Origin: Lycorma delicatula
Lineage: Eukaryota > Arthropoda > Insecta > Hemiptera > Fulgoridae
Assembly (NCBI RefSeq): GCF_047948215.1
Contig: NC_134456.1
Coordinates: 194,787,034 to 194,851,033, forward strand
DNA length: 64,000 bases
Reading direction: 5' to 3'
Below the pieces are notes generated by a model. The model had not been told where the DNA came from, did not search any database, and saw only the letters and a list, made by a program, of their open reading frames with translations. Positions 24,216 to 36,244 of this stretch are shown piece after piece. The position numbers and the translations under genes were made by a program. Numbering within the stretch: position 1 is the first letter of the stretch; every line of letters begins with the position of its first letter.

Positions 24216-27200
24216 TAATAAAATCGTAACAATTCAGCTACACATTTTTTTTTCAGAAACCTTTTAATGTTGAGAAACCAAGAAACTTTCATTACGTGAA
24301 AAATGTAAACCTTCCCTCTTGGAATCTGATCTATGCATAAGTTACAGTTTATCAGCCATCAATTCTAGTGATAAAAGCAATGAAAGGTCTAAATATATAT
24401 TTGCAGCTTAAATACCACGTTATAAGTTATTATCCAAATGATTTGTTTGGGCATCTTAATAAAACTCTTCTGTTATTTAAAGCATAGAGGACCTTAACAC
24501 AGAATTCTCGCAAGGATTTTCGCAAAAATTATCCAAAAAAAATAAGATAGACAAAAGATACAATGGATGTGGGAAGGGAAGTGCGAGAAAAGGAGACAAA
24601 AATTATTTAAAAGAAAGAGTGAATGATGATGTAGACCAGGAAGTAAGAGTAGTAAGGGTGATGCGATTAGTATTCGACCGAGCTAGACAAGAGAACGTAT
24701 CACGCACGTCACTAATGTTTGTTTTAAAATGATGTGGTAAGCCGCCTTCATCTTTCTTTTGTAATGATCTCAGGTGTTGAATAATGTAGAATATTCTTTC
24801 CTTGTCTCTCACTCTATCCCCTTTAAACAAACCTACCCTACGCTTTGCTCTGCTCTTATTTCTGAAACTCGACTAACAACTAAATTTACGATATCCCCGC
24901 CGTTCAGCCTAAACTATTGTACGTACACCCTTATATGAAATTATAATGAACTAAGAGCAAAAAGTTCTGAAATTTAACCTACAATGTATACTAAATTCGA
25001 TGCGTTTATAGCAATACTAATACTACTCAAACGGGTACCGACTAAGTCATTGTTATTTTCTCATTAGAAGCACTCAAGGATTCTATTCTCTTATACATTT
25101 CTATAAAAGTTTGAAGAGAAAACGGATACAAAGAAAACAAGAAATTAAATTATGATTTATCTACCGAATAAAATGATTTATTTTATACGATAAAACAGTA
25201 AGATTGATTTGTAAAGATACGTTCATCTAGAAAAACATTTTAACTACAATTTATATCTTACGAAAAATAAACAGCTACGAATTATAAAAAAAATAAAAAT
25301 AAAGTAAACATTTGATACATACTTTTCAAAATATAATATTTTTAGAAAGATCATGATGAATTAATGTAAACGTAGTAACGAGATCTGAGAAAAGATTCTC
25401 TTACCAGTTAATATAATTATTCAGTATTATAGATTTCCTATCCAGCCGTTTACTGATAGCTTCACAACGCAATCGGCCTAGAAAAAGATATAAAAATATT
25501 AAATAAAAATAATGATTTATTTAGATTTCCTATTTATTTGTAGTAAATAGAAAACCATCAATGACGACTTTCATTTCTTAGTAGGCGTATTGTACCAATA
25601 CATAAATTTTCTTTACCTAAACTAAATAAAAAACCAACTAAAATTTACTGCTATAGTTGTGAACTAAAATATTTATAATTAAAAAAATCACTATCATTAA
25701 AAGAAAAGAAGTAATTTATAAGAATTATAAATAACATTTCAACAACATAGTTAATATATATCTCGAACCGATATGAAGAATCAGTCCGGGTTGTTTTCTC
25801 TGATAGTAATTATGTTTAGCAGTAACAACCGCCGCCACTCCAATTATGAAGGTGGCATTTTAAGGATTAATTATTAATACGTTTAGAAATGTTTGGAATG
25901 CAACAGTATGTACGGATCAGAAAATAATTGAACAGGATATCATTTTATTTTTCTGTTATCATAAAATGCTTCTAATTCTTAAGAATATCGTTCTTGATAA
26001 CGGCTACGCCATTTTTACGAAAACTGGTTTTCATGTCAGGTTAGCAATTTGCTTCCGGTTTCTAACAGATAACCTTTGTAAAGTGTTACGATAATATTTT
26101 ATTTTAAAATCGAACCCCAAACCCAACAGTGATGTGGTCAATGTTCTTACTGAACTACGGTTCAGTATTAGAGTAGATAAAGTTTAAAAAAAATTATCAA
26201 TAAAAATTCCGGCTCATTGGAAAACCGATTGCCCACTATCATGCGGGGATTCAGCTAAACAAAACACGCCATAAAATTCTAAGAAAGAATGAGGAGAGTT
26301 GAAAACAACTTGTCGCAGCATATATTTAAATTGATATTCCCAAAAACATTAATGAGTAATGTACTGCCCTCATCCTGACATAACGACATAAAGACATACC
26401 GATATACTGACGAACTGTGGGTATCTTGGTGCACACTGTTTGAAGGGAACCCGAGGCAGAAGTTTAAGTTTATTTTCATGATATTATACCGACTGATCGA
26501 TGAGATGAGTTTTAGGAAAAGGAATTGGTAATTAAATATGTCTTACGTTATAAAACGTTATAGAACTGGATTCCTTTCTTATCGTATTAAACATTAAATT
26601 ATTACTCGTGAATTATTTCGAAAAGGCTGAAGCATTATTAATATGTTTACACGTCAATCATTTAATAATTTGTGTATAGTAATACTTGATTAATAATTCT
26701 GTTCATCGAAATTCTCTGATGTTTGTCATCGTTTGAGGTACGTCTCACAGCTGTGACCTGTCTAATAACGTTAAAGTTTAATGTATGAAGTAGTAATTGG
26801 AGAATTCTACCTTTTAACGTCAAACAGAATATATATAGCCACATAAACATGCGTACACGCAACAAAACACTGTATCAGACTGCGCATGCAAATACAAGAA
26901 GGCAAAAGAAAGAGGGGGGGAGGTAATACTTTGCACAGCTTTATGAATGAGTGAGAGCAATATATAACTTTAACGAACACAATTTACTGCAATCTTTTCT
27001 CGTTTTATAATTACGGTGATAGTTAAAAATAGTTGTGTTTTACATTCACGAAATTGATATCTAATATTTATTAAGGTGCGCATCAACATGCATTAATAAT
27101 AAAACAAGTTATATTATTGATAGATCAATATATTGTTTAATTTCAGTTAACAATTTGATATTGCATAATTACGCACAAAATTGTATTATGATTAAGTTAC

Positions 27201-27423
27201 CTAACCCGATTTAATTAATGTTTTACTAGATTCAACCAAAAACCATATCTAAGTAATAGTCTAGAAAAGCAAAAAAGCGCATTCTTGTTGCTAACAATCA
27301 AAATCAATAAAAAATGCATTAGAAGAATATTGAAAAATTCACTACCTAAACATATATATATATTTATTAAAGCGAAAAAGGATACTTATGCAACGATACA
27401 ACAAAATTTACAAGTAACCTAAT
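24216..27423. other. AT-rich stretch with small GC-richer islands
   Basis: Small islands stand out at 24540-24840 and 25780-25865 (the latter with taattatgtttagcagtaac and cgccgccactccaattatg). The minus frame at 24603-24830 covers the first island but matches no family I know. No transposon ends are seen. Confidence 0.4.
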
Positions 27424-27435
27424 AAAAAAAGTATA

Positions 27436-28445
27436 ATGGAAAAGTAATAAATGTAATAAAAATAATAAAGTAATAAATGTAAAAGTAATAAATGGAAAAG
27501 CGACTTTAAGTTGACTCGCCGTGAACAAGTAGCGGTGACCAGACTTAGAATCGGTCACACGCGATTAACAAATTTATATTTGTTAACCGGCGAAGTGAGA
27601 CCAATGTGCGGTGTTTGTAATAAAACACTGACAATCAAGCATCTAATAGAAGAGTGTACCATATATGAGGACCTCAAAAAGAGGTTCCGTCTTACAAATA
27701 ATATTAGTGCTGATCTGGATAATGGAAATGAAGAAAATATAGTTGCATTTTTACACGCCAGTGGACTTCTTAAAAGTCTATAAAATGGAAGTTTAAAGCT
27801 GTGGTAAAAGATACTCTAAGCGGTAGTTTTATATATACATATAAGGGAGTCTCGAAGCGTGGCACGTATAGTGACGGGAGGTAGCCCTCTTGCCTAGGCC
27901 ATTTTGGCTCACCTGCATTCAAGAGCAGTGAGTCGGGGTGTGTCCGATGATGGCATGGGGGACCCTCAAGGGTGGATTGAGGGCGCGAGGCTATGGGTGT
28001 ACGCCGTGCGTGCCTATGGCCTGATATAAGAAGGATTCAACTGCCACGGCACCCTGGCACGACTGATATACTGCTCAACGGCGGTTCTGGTCGCCCCGAG
28101 GGTGCTTAAGCAAACTATAAATGAGACTTCGTAGAAGAAAGAAAGATATGGTATTGATTAATTTAATTTTAATTTTAAGTTCATGGTCTTTTGAGAACCT
28201 ATCTCAAATTTTAATATTGGGGCCCTTTACACCCCGTTAGTGTTTGTGATTGTCCTTGTCTTTCATGTTTTAATGTTTATTGTGAAGTTTGTGTTTTTAA
28301 ATAAAATGTAAGGGCCCTTTACACCCTTACATATGACGATCCTGATGGAGATAATAATTTCTTTAAAAGAATGTGACGAGGGCTAATGACCTTAGCAGTC
28401 GATGCCCGTAAAAATTCAGATAAAAAAAAAAAAAAAAAAAAAAAA
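27436..28445 (+). mobile_element. 5'-truncated I-like non-LTR retrotransposon with poly(A)
   Basis: The coding tail NKWKSDFKLTRREQVAVTRL, IGHTRLTNLYLLTGE and a Cys-His knuckle CGVCNKTLTIKHLIEEC ends at a stop at 27781-27783. It is the C-terminus following the RNase H domain in I-like elements. A GC-rich 3' UTR of about 640 bp follows, ending in A24 (28422-28445). The endonuclease, RT and most of the RNase H are missing, the usual result of incomplete reverse transcription. The 5' junction has three imperfect copies of aaagtaataaatg. The flanks aaaaaaagtata (27424-27435) and the same word at the end of the A tract (to 28450) may be the target duplication. Confidence 0.8.
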
Positions 28446-30164
28446 GTATAGTTTATTGTATTTGTCTGTTTTAAAAAAAATAGTCAAATTAAAAAAAATA
28501 TATACATATATGGCCTAGCTATCAGCAGCCAAAGAAGAAAAACGACTTTGCTTGTTTTTTTCCTTTTCTCTTGGACTGCTCATGACAAGTTTGTATTTTT
28601 TATGTCTTTTTCTGGAATTGCTGTTAAAATTTTTTTTTTTACTGTTTTATTAGTGTTATTTTTTTGTCTTTGTATTTATTTCTGTAATTAATTTTATTTG
28701 TTACTTGATATAATTAAGTAACATTATGGACTTAACTCAATTTTTTTACTTAACTATCCATATCCCCATTTAGTAACAAGATTTTATTCGTAATAACGGT
28801 TCTGGAGCGAATTCTTATCATTTTAATCATACGATACCGTTTTAATAAACAATATTTTGCAGGAAATAAAAAAACGCAATATTTTTTTACCCCTGAATTT
28901 TAATAGTAGATTTTTCAAATCACACCAAGTTTTCACTAAAATTAAAAGTTTGTCTTTTAAAGCTAGATTCATTAAAATCGATGGAAAAACAAAGCGAGAT
29001 AAATTCTACAACGGAAAAATGAAATATTTAGTAATTAATGCTAATAATTTGTATGGATGTATTTCACTATCTAACCGTAAACATTAAAAAAAAATTAAAT
29101 GCTGTTAGTTATCAGTATGAAGATAATACTCCCACAAGAGAAATACATACATATATATATATATATATACCTTACACACAATTCCTTTTTATTTAATTTT
29201 CAGCAGTATTTTAAAATTAAACACGATGAAAATGAACGCAAGTTAAAATAACTTTCTACACCCACACTTCAGTTTCTAAATACTTATTCTATAACTAAAA
29301 GTGAAACAATTTTGTTTAAAAAAAGAGAAAATTTAATTAAAATTCGCTCGCTTTTAATAAACAGAGTACCAGTCATACGCAAACAAAACAGAGCATTCAT
29401 CTATTCATATACGTATACTACGGTTATTCAAGCAGGCTGATGACAAAAAAGATATATATTATATTATACAGACTTAAACAAAACAAACAGAAAAAAGTGT
29501 GACGTACAAATTTCTATGTAAGTATGTATACTGAAAAAAGGACATAAATAATACAACTGATGTTATGCTAAAGAAAGAGGGTGATGCGTTAAAGTATTTA
29601 CAGAAAAAAATATAAGAAAGGAAAAATAGAGGTAGAAGGTATATTTAAAGAAGTTTAGGTTATGCGATTAAGTTAACTAAAATACTCAGAGTGTTGGGTG
29701 AGTTACGTACAAAGTTCCTGTCAAAATATAGAATAATGAGGACAAAATTTATACTTAAAACGCCTAAAACGATATAAAAATACAGAATGTAAATACACTA
29801 TGTAATTTCATTAAAAATATTTAAATAATTAAATTCAACCTTCTCAAAATACAGAGATAAAACCAACTTAAAAATAATAAAACAGGCTTTTAAAATATAC
29901 CCTAAAATAAAAATAATACTTCCCAATTCTTCTTTTAAATTTATTTAGTCATTATTCTGAAGTTAGCTTTAAGTTTAATTTAATTTGCAGTTTCTTTTTG
30001 TTTAAAATTTGCGTTGCTAAAGAAAAAAATGCTGCTAGATTGTGAAAATCCGTTCACAAGAAATACAAACAGGAGAAACTTGCGCTTTAATAAAAATATT
30101 GAGCGTAACTGCAATAAAATATTTACGCTTTTGAAAAGTGGAATATCAACTTTTTGACAATATC
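28446..30164. other. AT-rich stretch
   Basis: Contains a (TA)n microsatellite at about 29150-29168. The only frame of any interest is at 28857-29087, listed separately. Confidence 0.5.
28857..29087 (+). pseudogene. Possible relic of a type-B DNA polymerase (weak)
   Basis: The frame ends KYLVINANNLYGCISLSNRK. The string NANNLYG resembles the D-x-N-N-L-Y-G motif of protein-primed family B DNA polymerases found in Maverick/Polinton elements. Nothing else in the 76-residue frame is diagnostic, the first Asp is Asn, and the composition is AT-rich like the background. A chance match is quite possible. No other Polinton gene (integrase, ATPase, capsid-like) is nearby. Confidence 0.15.
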
Positions 30165-30169
30165 ATATA

Positions 30170-30720
30170 TATATATATACAGTAGCCGGTCAGGGCTACC
30201 TTCGCTCACCCTCCCCGTCTAGCCAGGGGGCGGACCCCCTGGACCCCTTCTATGTTCGTTATCCTCATGGTTGTAAGAATAATACTGATGAATAACAATT
30301 AAAGACTGAAAAGCTTTCTTTCATCCAGCGTTTCCTCGTTCTTGATATAGAAGACTGTTGACCGTTACCGACTTGATATTCCTGTTGTAGATGAAACAAC
30401 CCGTTTGGTACGCTTTGTGTTCCCATAGAATACTTTATATCTCGGGATAGGCTCAAGGTAGACAGCTGAAAATCCGTCATGTTATAAAACGCATAATCTA
30501 TTATTTTTATGTCGAAAAATGAAATAAAAAAAAATATTAGGTCGTCCAACAGAAAAGATTCACAACTTCACCATTAAGGGGCTAGGGGCTCCATGTATGA
30601 CTTCCCTATACCCTCCCTGGTATAATATGAATGTATCCTGAAAATTTGAATGCAATCAGTCGATTGGTTCTTGCGTGAACCAAATGACAAAAAAGCTTCC
30701 CCAATTACATGGCTATTAGA
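30170..30720. repeat. Dispersed repeat with GC-rich head (gtagccggtcagggctacc)
   Basis: A (TA)n tract is followed by the GC-rich head gtagccggtcagggctacc, ttcgctcaccctccccg and a ggaccccctggacccc block. A tail at about 30600-30690 includes aatttgaatgcaatcagtcg. The head and tail have the same general design as the repeat at 23498-24215. The centre (30265-30549) has a minus-strand frame of 94 codons with no recognised domain. No terminal repeats are identifiable. Confidence 0.45.
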
Positions 30721-30842
30721 TGTATAATTTTTTTATTGAAAAGTACTCCGTTTTTGAAGTCAGTTTGAACTTCAGTTAATGGCAAAGTAATTTTAGCAGA
30801 ATACTTTAAATAAACGAGTAGATAAATTTTTATTTTTTATAA

Positions 30843-30875
30843 TTAACCGTAAAACATACATTGTTTTACGGTTAA
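30843..30875. repeat. Perfect hairpin, 14-bp stem
   Basis: Arms ttaaccgtaaaaca (30843-30856) and its exact complement (30862-30875) enclose a 5-nt loop. It lies about 55 bp beyond the 3' end of the R1-like fragment. Confidence 0.85.
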
Positions 30876-30928
30876 GTTTATCATAGATTCTGTATATTGA
30901 GTTTTTATTTTTATTTCTTTATTTAACC

Positions 30929-31350
30929 CTGACTTTTTTTTATTATTAACCAGAACCCCAATTAAGCATCAACACGGTTCCGGGAGGTGCCTTTGGGATG
31001 ACCCCGCCGGGACTCAGTATTTTAGCTCAGGGGCTCTAGAGTCCCCGCACATCATCACCACCGCCCGCCGTGCAAGCACGGGCGAACGACAGCTCCGTAC
31101 GGAGCTGTCCCTCGCCCCCTCTCATCACGATATTTCATTTGAAGTACTCCCCACACAAACCCGTCACAGTGTCGAAGTCCATCGGACTGCGTAACATCGT
31201 TCCAAAGATGGTCCGAGATGGCCAGTTACGGCAGCACAGTCGCGGCATTCCTCGCCCCACCACGAGCACTGGAATATCACGTGCTCCGGCGTATCTAAGT
31301 CCCAACAGTAGGGGCAGAAGGGGTTTTCAGCTCTTACTGAGAAGTTAGAA
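30929..31350 (-). mobile_element. R1-like non-LTR retrotransposon, 3' end
   Basis: The minus strand encodes SVRAENPFCPYCWDLDTPEH, VIFQCSWWGEECRD and then AVTGHLGPSLERCYAVRW, ending at 31164. The C-x2-C-x8-H-x4-C knuckle is typical of the end of ORF2 in R1-type elements. A GC-rich 3' UTR of about 215 bp follows, with a near-palindromic gacagctccgtacggagctgtc and a short A-rich end (about 30930-30945). All upstream domains are missing. The right boundary is estimated from the change in composition. Confidence 0.7.
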
Positions 31351-33454
31351 GCTACAAACAAAACGGATGGATATAATCCAGATAAATATACTCCAACATT
31401 GTTCAATAAAATGGTGTATTATTCAGAAATATTACTCTAACTTACTCAAAACCGATTAAGAAAATTTAAACTAACATTCTAAAAACTAGTAAAAATTGTA
31501 ATTTGAAATCGTTTAAATTCGCTACTTACTGAACCTCGTAATAAACTAACTGTATTGTAATTTTTTTTAGAAAAATCTTTCATTATCACGTCTTAAATAC
31601 TTTGTTAACGAAAAAATCCTCATAATTTTACTACCTCGTAATACAATTCGAAAACTATTTTTACTCTTAGGAGCGATTATCAAATGCAATTACAGTTATT
31701 TTTATATTCTAAACTATTTGAAATTAAAAGAAGTATAAGTTTAAAAAAACTACTCGCTTTTGTAATAAATATATAAAATCATTACCCCGTTAATAACACC
31801 TTATTAATGAAAAATAATAAAAACAAGATTCTACGTAATATTGAAAAATAAATTTTAGCAAAAGAGAAACAAGATCATGAAAAAGGAAGTGTCGAATCTT
31901 GCCTCAAGTATCATACTCGAAATTGAAGTAAAATACTGAAAATACAACAATGAAATATTATTGTATGAAAAATGTAAACTTATAGTTAATTTTTTAGGTA
32001 TTTTAATTCTTAAATAAATTCGAAAATTCATACTTACAAAAATTACATTTAATACCAACCCCCTTATATATACGTGTGTATATCATCTACACAAATATTT
32101 CCTCTTTTCACACCAATCGACATTAGAAAAAGTAGATACAATTAATTCTTCTAATAAACGATCTGCTACGCAAAATTTTACAACTGTACTTCACCGTTAT
32201 TAAAAACAAAGCAGCAAAATAGAAGCCAAAAAATATTTATTCGTGTAGAATTTTGTAACATACATATTTTTGTATGACTCAAGAACTCAAAAAATCGAAA
32301 AATACGAAACTCTAGGCTGTCGTCTTTTTACAGATCGGAATACTTTCTGTCAGATATATATCACAACAAAAACATCCCTAACCTTAAAATAATACGGGAA
32401 TGATGCAATTAATAATGGCATGTTATCGTTGTTTTATCAAAACGTAAAGCAATTAAACGTAGATAATAAAATTCGAAAAGCAACGACCTGAATTAATTAT
32501 TTATATCAACTGAGGAAAAAAAATTAGCAAAGAGTAATATTGAAAATTAGAGCCGGTAATGACGGGTTAAGAAAAAAATATAAAGAAGAGAAGTACAACT
32601 AATATTCCGTCAATAATAATAATACAAAAGTACGCAATGCAATGAACCACCGCTGGCGTGACCCGGGTTTATTCAAACACGATATATAAATAAGCAGAAA
32701 AATTCCGCTAAATTTTATACCCTCCACCACCGAAAAGGATCCTCCAGCACAAATTCAGACGCTCTTTTTATTTTTCAAATTAATCTTTTAGCAACGACAT
32801 AAATTCAATTTATAGCCAAATACTAGTTCCTAACAGCATCTCCGGACAAAATAACGCATAGATTTCTAAAGTATAAATAGACCGAGTAAATTCTTCAATT
32901 TAAGAAATTTTATGAAGGTTCATACCAAAATGTGTTAAAACAGATATCAAGACAATTCAATGTTTATCAACGAATTCAACCAAGGTATTCCAACAGAAAC
33001 GTGATGTAACTACTACAGTTTTACCCAATCTTTCCGAATAGTTTGCGGCGGAACAGTTATACAGTTTATTTCTTTAACTTACTGTAAAATGTCTCTAAGC
33101 TTTCGTAATTTTTACAAAAGATTATTCGTTAAAAATTCGCTAAGGTAACCAAGGGGGCAGCGAAACGTGATATAAATCTTAATTATACAGTTCCAAGACG
33201 AAAAAATAACACCAAAATTCGTCTAAAAGTGTGATGATTCCATGAAAAATATCCTTATATCCAACAGAAATTAAATAACAAATACAGATTTTTTTAACAT
33301 GAAAAGTACATAAAATTTTATTTCATTAATAACTTCTGATATTTTTTCATATTGTTATTATTGAATTACTATTTATCGTAAAAGTTTTTTTACAATCAGA
33401 GGTTAATAATTATTAATAAATCAATATATAATACTTTAATTAAGAAAGATCCGA
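31351..33454. other. AT-rich stretch, nothing recognised
   Basis: No coding motifs, repeats or RNA signatures. The frame at 31855-32058 has no features that support a gene. Confidence 0.5.
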
Positions 33455-33745
33455 AAATCAAGATTTCTTTGGATTTTGGGCTTTTTGGATGCTTTCGGTT
33501 CAGTCGTTCGCAATCAAAAGGGGAGTTGCAAAATTAGATGTTACAACAGTCCTGAATCCAAAATTTCAACATCCTGCGGCTAATCGTTTTTGAGTTATGC
33601 GAGATACATACGTACAGAAGTTAATCCGAAACTAGTCAAAATGGATTCAGCGATGGTTAAAATGCTCAAAATTTCCATTGAAATCTGAAAATCTACATTT
33701 TTCGCGATCACAATACTTCCTTCACTTCGTACAAGGAAGTAAAAA
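33455..33745 (-). repeat. Dispersed repeat ending in an acttccttgtacg hairpin
   Basis: It reads best on the minus strand: acttccttgtacgaagtg, aaggaagtattgtgatcgcg, then catttcgctgaatcc-type sequence, cgcataactcaaaaacgatt and a tail of tccaaaaagcccaaaatcc. The starting tacttcctt / aaggaagta arms form a hairpin (about 33716-33742). I recall close relatives of this anonymous repeat from hemipteran DNA. The starting word acttccttgtacg also occurs in the left arm of the inverted-repeat element at 54.2 kb. Confidence 0.5.
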
Positions 33746-35943
33746 TATGTAATTTCATACCATTGTTATATACTCGTACATTTGCAGATATTTTACTGTA
33801 ATAATATTCTAAATATTACTAAAAATACTAAAGTAATAAAGTATCCATGACGTTATTTTGTTTGCATCTGGAGATATTTAAGTGCTACAGCATGAATAAG
33901 CTGTTTAAGAATTACGTTCATCCAGTTTGTTACAATTTTTTTTTTTACAAAAATTTTATTATTAAACGAAATCTATAACTTTCTTCTAACCGAGTAATAG
34001 TAAAGGTCACAATTAACCACGACACGAGACGCATTCGATTCCGAACAAATTAAGCATTCGATATCAAACATATACGTGAAAATGATTCCCCTTTGTCTTT
34101 TTCACCGAGTCGGATACATAATATACCGGTCAATGTAACACAACATCATAATTATCAAACCTACCAAAGTACAAGTGACATTCTCACACTGTTCGCTACA
34201 GATACTGTTCGTGTAGGGAAAATCGTTACTCTAAGCAGGTCTGACAGGTATCTCTGGTACCTTAGGTGCTTTACATGTGTCACACCTATTAAAAGTCTAG
34301 GTCAAAGGGTGTTAATGTTCCTGTCGTGCAGTAATGTCGAAATATATATTGCCTCTATTCAGTAAGGAAATTTTAAATATCTTACAGTTTTATTTTACAT
34401 TAACAAATATTTAACAAAGAACGTGGTTGATAAAAAAAGGAATCGATAAAAAATTTATATATATATATATATTTTTTTATGAACGAAGAAAAAAATAAAG
34501 GTATATAAATTTTTTATGTTGAAGTTACGTTTACGACCAATATTGGATGTAAACCTATAATGGATAACAATTGAATGTAACCCCCATAGAAATAAATTTT
34601 TATGTTTAATTTATAATCACAAATACTTTAAAAAAATAAATTTGCTTTTGAAGCACGATAATAAAGCTTTAATTAATAATACAATAATTATACTGAAACC
34701 TTACTACCGAGTTTCTACGAGAATAAGTAACACCTATGATTTCAGTTACAAATACTTAACTGTTGTTATTACGTACAGTAAATAATTTACATTTATGTAA
34801 GGAGGAACGGGAGGAGTAGCCTTAATTAAACTTGCATAGAAATTACTGTCAAAGTTTCTCATTCACATTTATAAGCAAAACAGACGAATTCCTACAGCGT
34901 ACGGTCTTATTTCAGCGCATTGTACAAACGGTAAATGTTATAAACGGTTAATACTGTTATATAAGTCTGAAAACTAAATAATTTCTTGTAAGATATTTTA
35001 TCTACTAATTCATATTAATGAAGTCAAGAGTAATAAATAATTTTATAAAAAGAAATAATTCTAAGAGGAAGATCAGTATTTAATATCATACATAGGAAAA
35101 TAAAATCGATTACGTGAATTAAAGCCTTGATACCTTTGTGTTCATTTTTGTTTATTAATTGTCTTGATATCATCTTATTTAGAATTGTAAAAGTCTTTAC
35201 AAGTAGCGATAAAAAGCAAATAAATTATTTATTAAATACTAAAACAAAAATAAACGGTATAGCAAATACTAGATTAAAACGCATTCATGAACCATCATAG
35301 ATTTTCATATTATACTGAATATTAAAAGGCTTTGAGGGAATAATAAAGTAATGGAAAATGTTCAGATTAAGAGGATCGGAATAAAACAAAACTTATCCTA
35401 AAAATTTCGGACAACCATAAAAAAAAATAATGAGCTCTTATATAAAAGTAAAGAACTTATCCTATGACATACCGTAATTTCCTTTTAACGATAAGGAGTT
35501 GTGACTTTATTTTTTAAAAAGCGGTGACTTTATTTTTTAAAAGTTTAAAGCGGTGACCACTTAGAATTAAACTACATTACCCAACATTTGCTTTTAAGTC
35601 TCTTTAACTAAATGGGGAAAAAACTGAAAAATTTGTATTTAAGTAAACTTTACTCGAAATATCTTTAAAAATAAAATGAAATTTTATGTCAGTAACAAAG
35701 AAACGTTTAAAATGTATTTAATTGAATTAATAATTAGGAAATCTAATAATAATCTATTTGAAAAATCCCAAAGTGCAGTATCCTGGAAAATAAAGTAATA
35801 TTAATTAAGACTGATCTCCAGTAGGCATCTGGCTGAACAGCGTATAGTTGTACACTTTCACCGGCCATAAAAATTCGAGGATACGCGAGGTTGTTCCTTT
35901 AGAAATCATTATAAATGTTTAATTTCTAAAAGAAAAAAAAATC
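33746..35943. other. AT-rich stretch, nothing recognised
   Basis: Only chance frames (for example 34093-34365) and a (TA)n tract near 34457-34470. A short direct repeat (gcggtgac.....ttattttttaaa) occurs at about 35505-35560. Confidence 0.5.
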
Positions 35944-36244
35944 TCAGTGTTTTAAATTGGTCAATAGAAAATCTTTGTAACGTACTGTTCTGTTCGGTGT
36001 AAATACTCCGATTTCAAGGAACTTTGGGCAAAAAGTTCGCCTGTTTTCTGAAGCGGCGTTGATCTGTCCATTAGATAAGATTGTTTGTCCGTATTTCGAT
36101 TTCTTTGTGAACAGATCGTTGTTTCTCAATATCGACTCATTTGCCTTGTCCTTGATTTTTCTTGTCCATCTTGGGTTCTATACACTGGACACTGTTATAA
36201 GGGTTCTAAGAATGTCGGGATCTATGGAGTCAGTCAATCCTTGA
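35944..36244 (-). pseudogene. Unrecognised coding-like relic
   Basis: The minus strand has RWTRKIKDKANESILRNNDL, FTKKSKYGQTILSNGQIN and RRTFCPKFLEIGVFTPNRTV in one frame, preceded by GLTDSIDPDILRTLITVSSV. Base composition is more balanced than in the flanks, which suggests former coding sequence. I do not recognise the family; a transposable-element ORF or a processed pseudogene are both possible. An opposite-strand frame (36059-36244) is probably its shadow. Confidence 0.3.

Noticed and set aside
31070..31348. Plus-strand 92-codon frame in the GC-rich block
   Set aside because: It is the shadow of the R1-like coding tail and UTR on the opposite strand.
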